Origin: Chitinophaga sp. Ak27
GTDB taxonomy: Bacteria; Bacteroidota; Bacteroidia; Chitinophagales; Chitinophagaceae
Direction of reading: 5' to 3'
DNA: 64,000 bases
Assembly (NCBI RefSeq): GCF_012726295.1
Contig: NZ_JABAOB010000011.1
Span: 62,001 to 126,000, forward strand
The notes beneath the pieces are model-generated. The model was not told where the DNA came from. It was given only the letters and a program-made list of their open reading frames with translations, and made no database searches. Shown one piece after another: positions 17,241 to 26,310 of the stretch. The stretch's first letter is position 1; each line of letters begins with the position of its first letter. A program made the position numbers and the translations under genes.

Positions 17241-20200
17241 ATGAATCAAACTTTACACCGCATGCTCCTTACAATGCTGTTTGCATTGGGCCTTCTCTAT
17301 GAAACAAAGGCTCAAACAGCATTAAATCCCAGTGACCCGGTGATCACTTACAACTCTGCCAATCCTCCCGCTACCCCACAGTACGATAAAATCGTAAAAT
17401 GGGTAAGAACAGTAAGAATGAGCTACAACACCGATTCTTATAAATGCTACATTTATAAGAACATGGCGTTCCGTCTTAAATTCCCTAAGACCTACGTTCC
17501 TGGCACCAATGATGGGAAAAAATATCCCATCTACCTGTTCTTCCACGGTGTGGGAGAAAAAGGAACGATTTACGACAACGAATACCAATTGTTGTGGGGC
17601 GGTCAGTTATGGGCTTCCCGCGTCGACGCAGGTACGTTCGATGGTTTCCTGCTCTATCCCCAAAGCCAGGGCGGCTATTGGGGCCCTAACGATTATGATA
17701 ACCTGAAGGAAGTAGTAGATTCTATTGTTGCTTCCTGTAAAGGCGATCCCGATCGTTTGTGCGTAAACGGTTTATCCGGTGGCGGATGGGGTACCTGGGA
17801 GTTTGCACTGCGCTACCCTCAACTGACTGCAGCGTTTCTCCCTATGAGTGCCATGACGCTGGATTATGCCAATTATATCAATACTTATAAATTTACGCCG
17901 CTGTGGCTCTTCCAGGGCGGCCAGGACGGTAATCCCGCTCCTTATACGACCAACCAGGTGGCCGCACAAATTGTGGCAGCAGGTAGTGACTTCAAACTCA
18001 CTACTTATCCTAATGATGGACATAATACCTGGGTGGATGCCTGGAATGAACCGGACTTTGCTCCATTCATGCTGCGGGCCAACCGGCTAAATCCATGGCC
18101 GCTGTTTGGTTCCAGCACCTTCTGTCCCGGACAGTCGATCACTATTGGTATAGCTCCTGGGTTCCAACAATATGAATGGCAAAAAGATGGCGTTACTGTT
18201 TATACAGGTACGGCCGATTCCCTGGTAGTCACCCTACCGGGTAGTTATCGTGTGAGAGGATTACTACCTACCGGATGGACGGGATGGTCTCCTACCCCAC
18301 TGGTGATGAGCTATAAACCCGCCTCACCGGCACCGGTTATTACTACGTCGCCGGCACTCGCCAGCAATGTATTGCCTGCCCTCGATGGCAGCACCAGCAT
18401 TACTATGCAGGTGCCCAGCGGTATGACCCAATACGAATGGATCAAAGGCGGTAGCGCTACCATACTCAGCAACACCAATACGCTCACCACATCTACACCC
18501 GGTGCATATGTGGTAAGGGTTACAGCGCCTAATTATTGCATAGGCGCCTATTCAGATACCTTCAGGGTGGTGAATGCCACCGGTATCAACGGCCCGGATC
18601 CCATTGGCAGCCTCATAGTAAGCAGCTTCACCAAAACGTCTATTTCCCTGTCCTGGACAGAGAATCCAACCCCTGCTTTCAATGAAAAATACTTTGAAAT
18701 TTACAGGGCTACCCAAAGTGGTGGACCATATATTTTAGTTGGAAAGAACAACTCAGGTGTGGTGACCTTCACTGATGTCAACCTCATACCAGGTACCAAC
18801 TACTTCTATAAGGTACGTCCGGTTAATGATAACGCAGCCGGGCCTGTGTCTGCTGAAGTTAAAGGAACAACTGTTGCAGACAGCTCCGCTCCTTCTGCCC
18901 CTCCATCATTAGCCATTAGCAGTTATACCAATAACCAGGTAGTATTAACCTGGCTGGCCGCCACAGATGATGCGGGTATTGCCGGTTACGACGTATATGC
19001 CAACGGCGTACTGAAAATGTCTGTCGGCAATGTATTAACCGCCACTGTTACTGGTCTTACCGATGGTACCCTGTACAACTTCTATGTGAAAGCAAAAGAT
19101 GTGTCGGGTAAAACATCTACGCCAAGTAACCAGGTAACGGTAAGAACTAAAAAGGCAAACCTGTCTTACAAGTTCTACAACGGTAGCTATACCAGTTTGC
19201 CTAACTTTACTAACCTGACACCGGCTCAAACAGGTAAAGCGTATATTCCGGATCTTTCCATAGTACCAGCCGGCACTACTACTAATTATGCGATCATGTG
19301 GACCGGTTATATCCGTATCCCGGTTACCGGTACCTATACATTTGAGACTTACTCAGATGATGGCAGCAAGCTGTATTTCAATAAAACATATTCCAGCTCC
19401 GCTACTGCTACCGTCAATAATGATGGTTCGCATGGCCCTACCTATGCTTCAGGCACCGTAATCGCCAATGCGGGGGTATATCCTATTACAGTTACTTACT
19501 TCCAGGGCGGCGGCGGCTCTGCCATGAACGTGTACTGGACCAGCACCGCTGCTGGTATTACTACCCGTACGCTGATTCCGGATGCGGCTTTCGTAGATAC
19601 TTCCGTGGTAAATGGCAGCGCACCAACAGCGCCATCTAACCTGGCCGTTACGGTTAATAACTACAGTAAACTCAACCTGACGTGGAAAGATAACAGTACC
19701 AACGAAACAGGTTTCGAAATTTACAGAAGTACCAGTAGCTCCGGCACTTATAATATCGTAGCTACTACCGCAGCCGGAGCTGTGGCATATACCGATACTG
19801 CGCTTAATGCCAGCACCACTTATTATTATAAAATAAGAGCCATTGGTCAGTATGGCGAATCTGCCTATACTGCTGTGGCCAGCGCTACTACCGCGGCGAA
19901 ACCATTGCCGCCAACAGCACCTTCTAACCTCGTTTTACAGGCATTGTCTACCTCCGTGGTGAAACTCACCTGGAATGATACTACCACTATTGAAACCGGC
20001 TATGAAGTACAACGTTCACTGGCCGACAGTCTGCATTTCAGTTCCTTTAAGATACTGGGCGCCTTTGCTACCAGCCAGGGAACCTTCTCTGATTCTACGT
20101 TGGCAGCCAATACGGTGGTATACTATAAGGTAAGGGCCTTCGGAGAAGGTGGTTACTCTGCATTCACCGCAGCAGCAGGCACCAAATCACTGAACAATCC

Positions 20201-22517
20201 GCCTAAGATGGCGCCTATCAGCAGCCAGACTATCCGCTACGGCACCACGCAGTCGATACCGGTAAGCGCTACAGATGCGGATAACGATCCGATTACTTTC
20301 AGTCTCTATAATGCACCTGCCTTCGTATCCCTGCAGCAAAATGCAGGCGTTACTTCCCTGTACCTGGCGCCAACGGCAGCACAGCAGGGCACCTACAATG
20401 GCATCGGTGTAATTGCAGCAGATAACAATGGTGGCAAAGACACTGCGCTCTTCAACCTGGTAGTGAACGACAACTATCCACCGGTAATTGATTCCGTAGC
20501 TGGATGGAGCGTCAATGAGGGCACTACCACTACGGTGAAAGTATCCCTGCATGACCTGAACCCGGGTAATACCTTTACCTGGACAGCCCTCCAGTTGCCG
20601 GCCTTTGCCAGCATAGTAAGCGCCAATGATACCTGCCTCCTGACTTTAGCACCAGGATACAGCGATGCGGGCACCTACGTAGTAAAACTGCAGGCAGCGG
20701 ATAATGCCGGCGGTATCGACGTACACAGCTTTACACTTACGGTAGTAGACAGACCTACACCGAACTATAAACTGTTCCTTAACTTCAAACTCAACAACAA
20801 CGTAGCTGCACCGTGGAACAATATCTTTGGTACTACTACCACTAACCTGAAAGATGATGGCGGTCGGGTAACCAATGCTGGTCTTACTTTCGATGAAAGC
20901 TGGTGGGCAGCAGGTACAGAAGGCGCCGTTACAGGTAACAACAGCGGTGTATATCCTGATTCCGTGTTGGCAGAATACCTTTATTTCGGTGCGCTGCCCG
21001 GATTCTTCACCGGCGCACCCGCTATGCACGGTCATATTACCGGCCTGGAAACAAACAGGACTTACACCGTGAAGTTCATTTGCGACAGTAAATGGTGGGC
21101 GCCGCAGCCAAATAATGGTAGTACACAATACACCATCAATGGCGTTACCCAGACATTATATGCGCAAAACAATACCAGCAATCTCGCCATATTCCAAAAC
21201 GTATCGGCAGATGCCAATGGTGAGATCAAATTTACGCTCAGCATACCTGCTGGCGGCCAGGTAGGCTACCTGAATGCCATGGAAATTGATGCAGGCGGCG
21301 TAGGCGATAGTACGGTAACAACTAACCATCCGCCGGTATTAACTGATATCAGCAACCAGACACTGGATGCAGGTACTACCCTCAACGTACCTGTAGTGGC
21401 CAGCGATCCGGATGGTAACCCGATTAACTACAGTGCCGTTAACCTGCCATCTTTCGTAACGCTGGTACAGTCAGGCGGCAGCGTATCACTGTCAATCGCA
21501 CCACCAATAGGCACTTCAGGTACCTTTAACAATGTAAGCGTTATCGCCAGGGATTCCTATGGCGCCGCAGATACCACTACCTTCAGCATTACAGTAAATG
21601 TGCCGCCTAATTCTAATGGCAGCTACAAACTGTTCCTGAACTTTAAACTCAATAACACGGCTCCGGCTCCATGGAATAATCTATCCAACGGCACCGCTTC
21701 TGCCCTGAAAAACGATCAGGGCCAGACCACTTCCGTAGGACTGAGATTCGATGAAAGCTGGTGGGCAGCTGGTATAGAAGGAGCTACCACCGGTAATAAC
21801 AGCGGAGTTTATCCGGATGTGGTACTGGCTGAATACCTGTACTTCGGATCACTGCCGGGCTTCTTTAACGGCGCCCCTGTGATGCACGGACACCTGACTG
21901 GTTTAAGCGCGAATACTACTTATACCATCAAATTCCTGTCGAATAGTAAATGGTGGGCGCCGCAGCCAGACAATGGCAGCACCCAGTTTACCGTCAACGG
22001 CGTAACTAAAACGCTGTATGCACAAAACAACACGACCACTACTGCCGATTTCGCTAACCTGACAGCTGATGCAAATGGTGAAATTGCCTTCACACTCAGC
22101 ATCCCTGCCGGCGGACAGGTAGGTTACCTGAACTGCATGGAAATTGATGCTACCTCCAATATTCAAACCTTAAACGGTACACAGGCCATGGTGACAGATG
22201 TAACTAATCATCAGCCGGCCCTGACATCAAACGGCGCTAATAAAGGCAGTATCCAGGCCAATATCTATCCAAATCCATATATGGATAACCTGGCCATAGA
22301 TATGACCTTACAAAAATCAGCCCCTGTGATGATGATAGAAATTACTGACCTCAGCGGTAAACGCCTCTATACAGAAACCCGGAAGGAAGTACCGCAAGGT
22401 AAGAACCTCATCCGGATCAACACCAGGAGCAGCATCAGCTTACCAGGCATTTATATCCTGAAGCTGACTACTTCGACCGGTGAAACCAAGAGCGTTAAAC
22501 TTGTCAAGGGAAATTGA
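17241..22517 (+). CDS. Giant secreted esterase with FN3, PA14 and duplicated beta-sandwich domains, T9SS-sorted
   Basis: The 1758-residue protein has a signal peptide (1-25, ...ETKAQ); an esterase/polyhydroxybutyrate-depolymerase-like alpha/beta-hydrolase domain (about 40-290) with Ser179 in GLSGGG and a His in DGHNTW; Ig-like and FN3 domains (about 450-640); a PA14-like domain (about 640-800, GYIRIPVTGTYTFETYSDDG); two more FN3 domains; cadherin/Ig-like segments; two copies of an approximately 177-residue domain (1175-1351 and 1461-1637); and a T9SS type A sorting domain at the C-terminus (IYPNPYMDNL). It is probably exported to the surface, binding and deacylating carbohydrate. It lies between the GT2 and Wzz-like genes and is followed by a terminator. 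Confidence 0.85.
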   Translation: MNQTLHRMLLTMLFALGLLYETKAQTALNPSDPVITYNSANPPATPQYDKIVKWVRTVRMSYNTDSYKCYIYKNMAFRLKFPKTYVPGTNDGKKYPIYLFFHGVGEKGTIYDNEYQLLWGGQLWASRVDAGTFDGFLLYPQSQGGYWGPNDYDNLKEVVDSIVASCKGDPDRLCVNGLSGGGWGTWEFALRYPQLTAAFLPMSAMTLDYANYINTYKFTPLWLFQGGQDGNPAPYTTNQVAAQIVAAGSDFKLTTYPNDGHNTWVDAWNEPDFAPFMLRANRLNPWPLFGSSTFCPGQSITIGIAPGFQQYEWQKDGVTVYTGTADSLVVTLPGSYRVRGLLPTGWTGWSPTPLVMSYKPASPAPVITTSPALASNVLPALDGSTSITMQVPSGMTQYEWIKGGSATILSNTNTLTTSTPGAYVVRVTAPNYCIGAYSDTFRVVNATGINGPDPIGSLIVSSFTKTSISLSWTENPTPAFNEKYFEIYRATQSGGPYILVGKNNSGVVTFTDVNLIPGTNYFYKVRPVNDNAAGPVSAEVKGTTVADSSAPSAPPSLAISSYTNNQVVLTWLAATDDAGIAGYDVYANGVLKMSVGNVLTATVTGLTDGTLYNFYVKAKDVSGKTSTPSNQVTVRTKKANLSYKFYNGSYTSLPNFTNLTPAQTGKAYIPDLSIVPAGTTTNYAIMWTGYIRIPVTGTYTFETYSDDGSKLYFNKTYSSSATATVNNDGSHGPTYASGTVIANAGVYPITVTYFQGGGGSAMNVYWTSTAAGITTRTLIPDAAFVDTSVVNGSAPTAPSNLAVTVNNYSKLNLTWKDNSTNETGFEIYRSTSSSGTYNIVATTAAGAVAYTDTALNASTTYYYKIRAIGQYGESAYTAVASATTAAKPLPPTAPSNLVLQALSTSVVKLTWNDTTTIETGYEVQRSLADSLHFSSFKILGAFATSQGTFSDSTLAANTVVYYKVRAFGEGGYSAFTAAAGTKSLNNPPKMAPISSQTIRYGTTQSIPVSATDADNDPITFSLYNAPAFVSLQQNAGVTSLYLAPTAAQQGTYNGIGVIAADNNGGKDTALFNLVVNDNYPPVIDSVAGWSVNEGTTTTVKVSLHDLNPGNTFTWTALQLPAFASIVSANDTCLLTLAPGYSDAGTYVVKLQAADNAGGIDVHSFTLTVVDRPTPNYKLFLNFKLNNNVAAPWNNIFGTTTTNLKDDGGRVTNAGLTFDESWWAAGTEGAVTGNNSGVYPDSVLAEYLYFGALPGFFTGAPAMHGHITGLETNRTYTVKFICDSKWWAPQPNNGSTQYTINGVTQTLYAQNNTSNLAIFQNVSADANGEIKFTLSIPAGGQVGYLNAMEIDAGGVGDSTVTTNHPPVLTDISNQTLDAGTTLNVPVVASDPDGNPINYSAVNLPSFVTLVQSGGSVSLSIAPPIGTSGTFNNVSVIARDSYGAADTTTFSITVNVPPNSNGSYKLFLNFKLNNTAPAPWNNLSNGTASALKNDQGQTTSVGLRFDESWWAAGIEGATTGNNSGVYPDVVLAEYLYFGSLPGFFNGAPVMHGHLTGLSANTTYTIKFLSNSKWWAPQPDNGSTQFTVNGVTKTLYAQNNTTTTADFANLTADANGEIAFTLSIPAGGQVGYLNCMEIDATSNIQTLNGTQAMVTDVTNHQPALTSNGANKGSIQANIYPNPYMDNLAIDMTLQKSAPVMMIEITDLSGKRLYTETRKEVPQGKNLIRINTRSSISLPGIYILKLTTSTGETKSVKLVKGN
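20763..22151 (+). repeat. Duplicated ~177-residue domain within the giant esterase
   Basis: Two segments, about 20763-21293 and 21621-22151, encode domains that begin YKLFLNFKLNN, share FDESWWAAG, NNSGVYPD, LAEYLYFG, KWWAPQP and SIPAGGQVGYLN, and differ at scattered positions. They are separated by a cadherin-like linker. I do not recognise the domain as a named family; the conserved Trp pairs suit carbohydrate binding. Confidence 0.85.
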
Positions 22518-22547
22518 GTTGTAACTGAATGATTATGATCAAAGTAG

Positions 22548-22582
22548 AACCGCTCCGAAATTTTCGGGGCGGTTTTGCTTTT
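22548..22582 (+). terminator. Intrinsic terminator after giant esterase gene
   Basis: Stem AACCGCTCCGAAA (22548-22560) / TTTCGGGGCGGTT (22562-22574), with one G-T pair, followed by a T-rich tract. The strict loop is one base, so the innermost A-T pairs will open in practice. It lies 31 nt after the stop codon. Confidence 0.8.
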
Positions 22583-22593
22583 GGTTAAATTTG

Positions 22594-22681
22594 CGTTACC
22601 CGCCAAACTTCAGCGATAACCAACTAAAATTTATGTTTCGCTTAAAAATAAAGTGTCTTTTAATATAATCTTTTACCTTTG
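22594..22681 (+). promoter_or_regulatory. Phased-repeat promoter, third (weaker) copy
   Basis: TACCTTTG (22674-22681) is a perfect -7 box. Upstream lie CGTTACC (22594-22600, one base short of CGTTTACC), CGATAACC (22614-22621) and a degenerate TGTTTCGC (22634-22641), whose ends are about 21 bp apart. The gap from the nearest copy to the -7 box is 32 nt. The first repeat and its flanks (TTTGCGTT-ACC-GCCAAA) also match the flanks of the repeat at 16890. Confidence 0.45.
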
Positions 22682-22723
22682 ACTCATAACCGGATATACC
22701 AGGATACTTATGTTCTCCCGGAT

Positions 22724-22810
22724 ATCTCCCCATAACCTCATCCTCGATAAAACCAGAATTTGAAGGGCAGTAAGCCCAATATTAATTAGATTTTTTACCA
22801 TCTCCTCTGA
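22724..22810 (+). promoter_or_regulatory. Conserved EPS leader element, copy 2
   Basis: Box 1 at 22724-22754; 10 nt; hairpin GGGC-AGTAA-GCCC (22765-22777), which differs in sequence from copy 1 but occupies the same place; 14 nt; the identical 19-nt box TTTTTACCATCTCCTCTGA (22792-22810). It ends 99 nt before the start codon at 22910 and lies within the leader inferred from the -7 box at 22674. The rest of the 392-bp gap shows no gene. Confidence 0.6.
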
Positions 22811-22909
22811 CACGCCAGTATCTGCGCCGGGATAGGACTTCAATATACATGTATATCCATGTTCCTGCTCTGCGTATTACAATAAATTTTAGCAAAAGGA
22901 AAATTATAT

Positions 22910-25096
22910 ATGGACATCGTGTATTTCATAAAGGCGTTACTCAAAAAGAAATGGTGGATACTGCTCAGCACCATCGCTGCAGTGGCTGCAGCCTTTGCCT
23001 TTACCATCGGTAAACCCAAATTATACGCATCCACCGCCCAAATGGCGACGGGATACACTACCAACGAGCAGATTAAATTAAGGGATGAAAATGTTAACCT
23101 GTTTGAAGCCGACGTTAAATTTGACAACGTTATAGAAAACATTAATTCTCCGCTCGTTACCGGGCTGCTGTCCTGTAACCTGATGCTGCATGATCTCACC
23201 AGCAATAAACCTTTTCGTCAGCTTACAGAACAAGACCTGAAAAAACCGGTATACCTCTCCGCCAATAAAGAAGAAATTGTTCGCGTATGCCGCCAGAAAA
23301 TTGATTCCCTGCAAATACTCTCCTCTTCTATTCCCGAAGAACGGAAGATACTGGAGTTCATGAAGCTTTATAAATATGATTATGAGAGCATTCGCAAAAT
23401 GATGCTGGTAGGACGTCTTCAGCGTACAGATTATATCAACATCATTTGTTATTCAGAGAATCCGGACCTGTCTGCCTACGCCGTAAATACACTCTACAAA
23501 GAATTTATCCGCTTTTATCGCAGCTCCCGTTCCGAACGCTCTGTAGAAAACGTAGAAACATTTGAAGCGCTGGTAGAACAGAAAAAACGGGAACTGGACC
23601 AGAAAGTAGAAGCACTCCGGGGATATAAAACTGCCCAGGGCGTGTTGAACGTAGAAACAGCCAGCGGCAATGAGTGGGACCTGATCAAACAATTTGAAAA
23701 ATCCCTCTCCGATGAAAGGGCTAACTACAACAACCTGCAGGCTTCTCTCAACAACATCAGCACACAACTGGCCCAGGCTAATAGCGGCAAGCCTGCCTAC
23801 TCCAACTCAAATGCCGAAATCATTTCACTGAGAAGACAAATCAACGATCTCAACGATCAATATGTGAATGGCGGTTCTACCGACAATGCGCTGGCCGATA
23901 AAATAAAAACACAACGCGCCCGTCTGCAAAAAGCTATGCTGGATGCCTCCACCCCTTCCGGTAAAGTAAGCAGCAAAGAAGAGTTACTACAGAGCAAAGA
24001 AGCCCTGGAAGCACAGGTTAGCGCCTCCCGGCTGAACATCAGCGCCCTGGAAAATAAAATCCGGAACCTGCGCTCCTCAGTTGGTTCCTATGCCAATAAA
24101 GAAGCTACCGTTACCTCCCTGCAACAGGAAGTAACCCTGGCACAGGAAGAATATAATAAGCTGAAAGAAAAATTAGGTTCCGCCCTGGACAACCGTAACG
24201 TACCACAGGATAACTTCCGCCAAACATTGATTGGACAGCCTGCCTTTACACCGGAATCTTCCAAACGCCTGGTGATCATGGGTATGTCTGGTATGGCCGT
24301 TTTTATGATTGCCTGTATCAGTATCCTCTTCAGAGAGTTTATGGATAACTCCCTGAAATCTCCTTCCATTTTCAACCGCACCTCTGATTTGAAGCTCATT
24401 GCTACCATCAACCACGCTAACCTGCAGCGTTATAAACTGCTGGAAATATTACAGCGGAAAGCGGATGAATCGCAATGGCTGAAAAGACAAAATATTTTCC
24501 GCGAGTTGCTGCGCAAACTCCGGTATGAGCTGGAAAGCAGCGGTCGAAAGGTATTCCTGTTTACCAGTACAGAACCTCAGCAGGGTAAAACCACCCTGCT
24601 GCAGGCAGTGGCCTATAGCCTGAGCCTGAGCAACAAAAAAGTATTAGTGATCGATACCAATTTCTGCAACAATGATGTGAGTGTACAGATGGAAGCCAAA
24701 CCTACGCTGGAATTCTTTTCCGTACCTCCTGCTGAATTCAGCATCGAAAAAGTGAAAGAGATTGTGACAACGTACGAAGCACCAGGCATAGAAGTGATTG
24801 GCTGCCGGGGCGGGGACTACACCCCTTCCGAAATTTTGCCTCCCAATCACCTGCTTAACTACCTGCCTGAGCTAAAGCAATATTACGATTACATTTTAAT
24901 GGAAGGTGCACCACTGAACGATTTCACCGACAGCCGTGAGTTATCTGTATATGCAGAAGGAGTAATCGCCATCTTTTCTTCTCACTTAAAAATGAAACAA
25001 ATAGACCGGGAATCATCCGAATTCCTGGAATCACTCGGCGACAAATTCCTGGGAGCTGTCTTGAATAACGTTAAGGAGGATTACATAGAATTGTAA
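22910..25096 (+). CDS. Wzz-type chain-length regulator fused to BY-kinase-like ATPase
   Basis: The 728-residue inner-membrane protein has TM1 near residues 15-35 (KKWWILLSTIAAVAAAFAF), a long periplasmic coiled-coil region (about 190-430), TM2 near 455-475 and a cytoplasmic P-loop ATPase (about 520-728) with Walker A STEPQQGKTTL. Such Wzz-Wzc proteins set polymer length and couple polymerisation to export. The Walker A' segment reads VLVIDTNFCN, departing from the usual D-x-D-x-R, and the C-terminus (EDYIEL) has one Tyr and no Tyr cluster, so autokinase activity is doubtful. It is first in a run of EPS genes. Confidence 0.85.
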   Translation: MDIVYFIKALLKKKWWILLSTIAAVAAAFAFTIGKPKLYASTAQMATGYTTNEQIKLRDENVNLFEADVKFDNVIENINSPLVTGLLSCNLMLHDLTSNKPFRQLTEQDLKKPVYLSANKEEIVRVCRQKIDSLQILSSSIPEERKILEFMKLYKYDYESIRKMMLVGRLQRTDYINIICYSENPDLSAYAVNTLYKEFIRFYRSSRSERSVENVETFEALVEQKKRELDQKVEALRGYKTAQGVLNVETASGNEWDLIKQFEKSLSDERANYNNLQASLNNISTQLAQANSGKPAYSNSNAEIISLRRQINDLNDQYVNGGSTDNALADKIKTQRARLQKAMLDASTPSGKVSSKEELLQSKEALEAQVSASRLNISALENKIRNLRSSVGSYANKEATVTSLQQEVTLAQEEYNKLKEKLGSALDNRNVPQDNFRQTLIGQPAFTPESSKRLVIMGMSGMAVFMIACISILFREFMDNSLKSPSIFNRTSDLKLIATINHANLQRYKLLEILQRKADESQWLKRQNIFRELLRKLRYELESSGRKVFLFTSTEPQQGKTTLLQAVAYSLSLSNKKVLVIDTNFCNNDVSVQMEAKPTLEFFSVPPAEFSIEKVKEIVTTYEAPGIEVIGCRGGDYTPSEILPPNHLLNYLPELKQYYDYILMEGAPLNDFTDSRELSVYAEGVIAIFSSHLKMKQIDRESSEFLESLGDKFLGAVLNNVKEDYIEL

Positions 25097-25119
25097 ATTT
25101 CTCTAAAATTAAAGGTCCG

Positions 25120-26184
25120 TTGAAACTTCACGACATATTTAGCTTACGCCCCGAGAGCAAAGCGTCGCGCTACGCCTGGATTGACTATGCAAAAGGCATT
25201 GCCATTGTCCTGGTTGTATACCGGCATCTGGCCTATGGGCTTGTAGCCAGCGGCATTGTACTACCAAAGCAAGTACTGGCTACTAATGATATGTTATACA
25301 GTTTCAGGATGCCGCTCTTTTTTTTACTGTCAGGCATTTTCTTCAGCAGAAGCGTAGGGAAACGTGGTCCAGGAACGTTCCTGGTGAATAAGGTAAACAC
25401 ATTGCTATACCCTTATCTGCTTTGGGCAGTGATCCAGATCACCCTGCAGATATTGTTTTCAGACTATAGTAATGCTACCCGTTCGATGGCTGATTACTTG
25501 AACATTTTTATTCAGCCAAGAAAGCTTGATCAGCTGTGGTACCTGTTTGCACTATTTAATGTAACGATGCTGTACTTGCTGTCATCGCTTACAATTAAAG
25601 AACGGAAAGCATGGCAACTGGTCATCGGATTGGCATTGTTGGGGATAGCGCCTTATGTGCAGCCAATCAGCACCTTTTACGATATAGCGATACATTATAT
25701 CTACTTTGCTATCGGAGACATTGCTTCCGGTTATTTTTTCCGGGAAGAAACACAAATGCGTTTCTCCAACCCAATCAACCTGCTACTGCTCGCACCAGTA
25801 TTCGGTTTATTGCAATGGTACTACCTGCATCACCAGCAAATGAGCTTGTATGTCCTCATGCTGATTGCACTCAATGGATGTTTGTTTGTGATGATGCTTT
25901 CCTCCTGGTTGGCAAAACACCAACGGATGGGGTTCCTGAGCATAATAGGTCATTATTCATTGTATATCTACCTGCTGCACATCACCATATTTGCGGTGCT
26001 GCGGGCGGTACTGATGAGAATAGGTATCAGTAATGGCCTGGTCCTTTTATTGACGTTAATACCCACTTCCATCTTCCTGTCGATTATCGCTTACCGGGTA
26101 TTGATACAATTGAAATGCGGCTGGTTGTTTACCGGGCCATTCGGTCAGCATAACGCTAACAATAAAACAGTATTGCCATCTTAA
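25120..26184 (+). CDS. OafA/NodX-type membrane acyltransferase (acyltransferase family 3)
   Basis: The 354-residue protein has about ten TM helices. The family signature is at the N-terminus: RYAWIDYAKGIAIVLVVYRH, with the catalytic-type His, and FRMPLFFLLSG follows. It transfers acetyl or another acyl group to polysaccharide at the membrane. The start is TTG at 25120: no ATG precedes the signature block, and an initiation before residue 18 is required. It lies 23 bp after the Wzz-like gene. With the LbH enzyme at 316-930 it makes a second possible EPS O-acylation activity. Confidence 0.8.
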   Translation: MKLHDIFSLRPESKASRYAWIDYAKGIAIVLVVYRHLAYGLVASGIVLPKQVLATNDMLYSFRMPLFFLLSGIFFSRSVGKRGPGTFLVNKVNTLLYPYLLWAVIQITLQILFSDYSNATRSMADYLNIFIQPRKLDQLWYLFALFNVTMLYLLSSLTIKERKAWQLVIGLALLGIAPYVQPISTFYDIAIHYIYFAIGDIASGYFFREETQMRFSNPINLLLLAPVFGLLQWYYLHHQQMSLYVLMLIALNGCLFVMMLSSWLAKHQRMGFLSIIGHYSLYIYLLHITIFAVLRAVLMRIGISNGLVLLLTLIPTSIFLSIIAYRVLIQLKCGWLFTGPFGQHNANNKTVLPS

Positions 26185-26186
26185 AC

Positions 26187-26300
26187 ATGAAAAAGCAAGC
26201 AAAAAATAAACCGATAGACCAACACCTGCACCAGGTGCTGATCCTCATCTTTATAGCGCTCACGATTATCGCTATGGCGGTTAAAATAGTTTTCTTATAA
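26187..26300 (+). CDS. 37-residue single-pass membrane protein
   Basis: ATG 26187 opens a 37-codon frame ending TAA 26300, in the 126-bp gap between the acyltransferase and the polymerase. The N-terminal 16 residues are basic and polar (MKKQAKNKPID...), followed by about 20 hydrophobic residues (LILIFIALTIIAMAVKIVFL) typical of one TM helix with N-in orientation. Spacing to both neighbours (2 and 10 bp) fits an operon member. I do not recognise a family; it may be a small subunit of the acyltransferase, polymerase or export machinery. Confidence 0.6.
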   Translation: MKKQAKNKPIDQHLHQVLILIFIALTIIAMAVKIVFL

Positions 26301-26310
26301 ATTCTATTCA

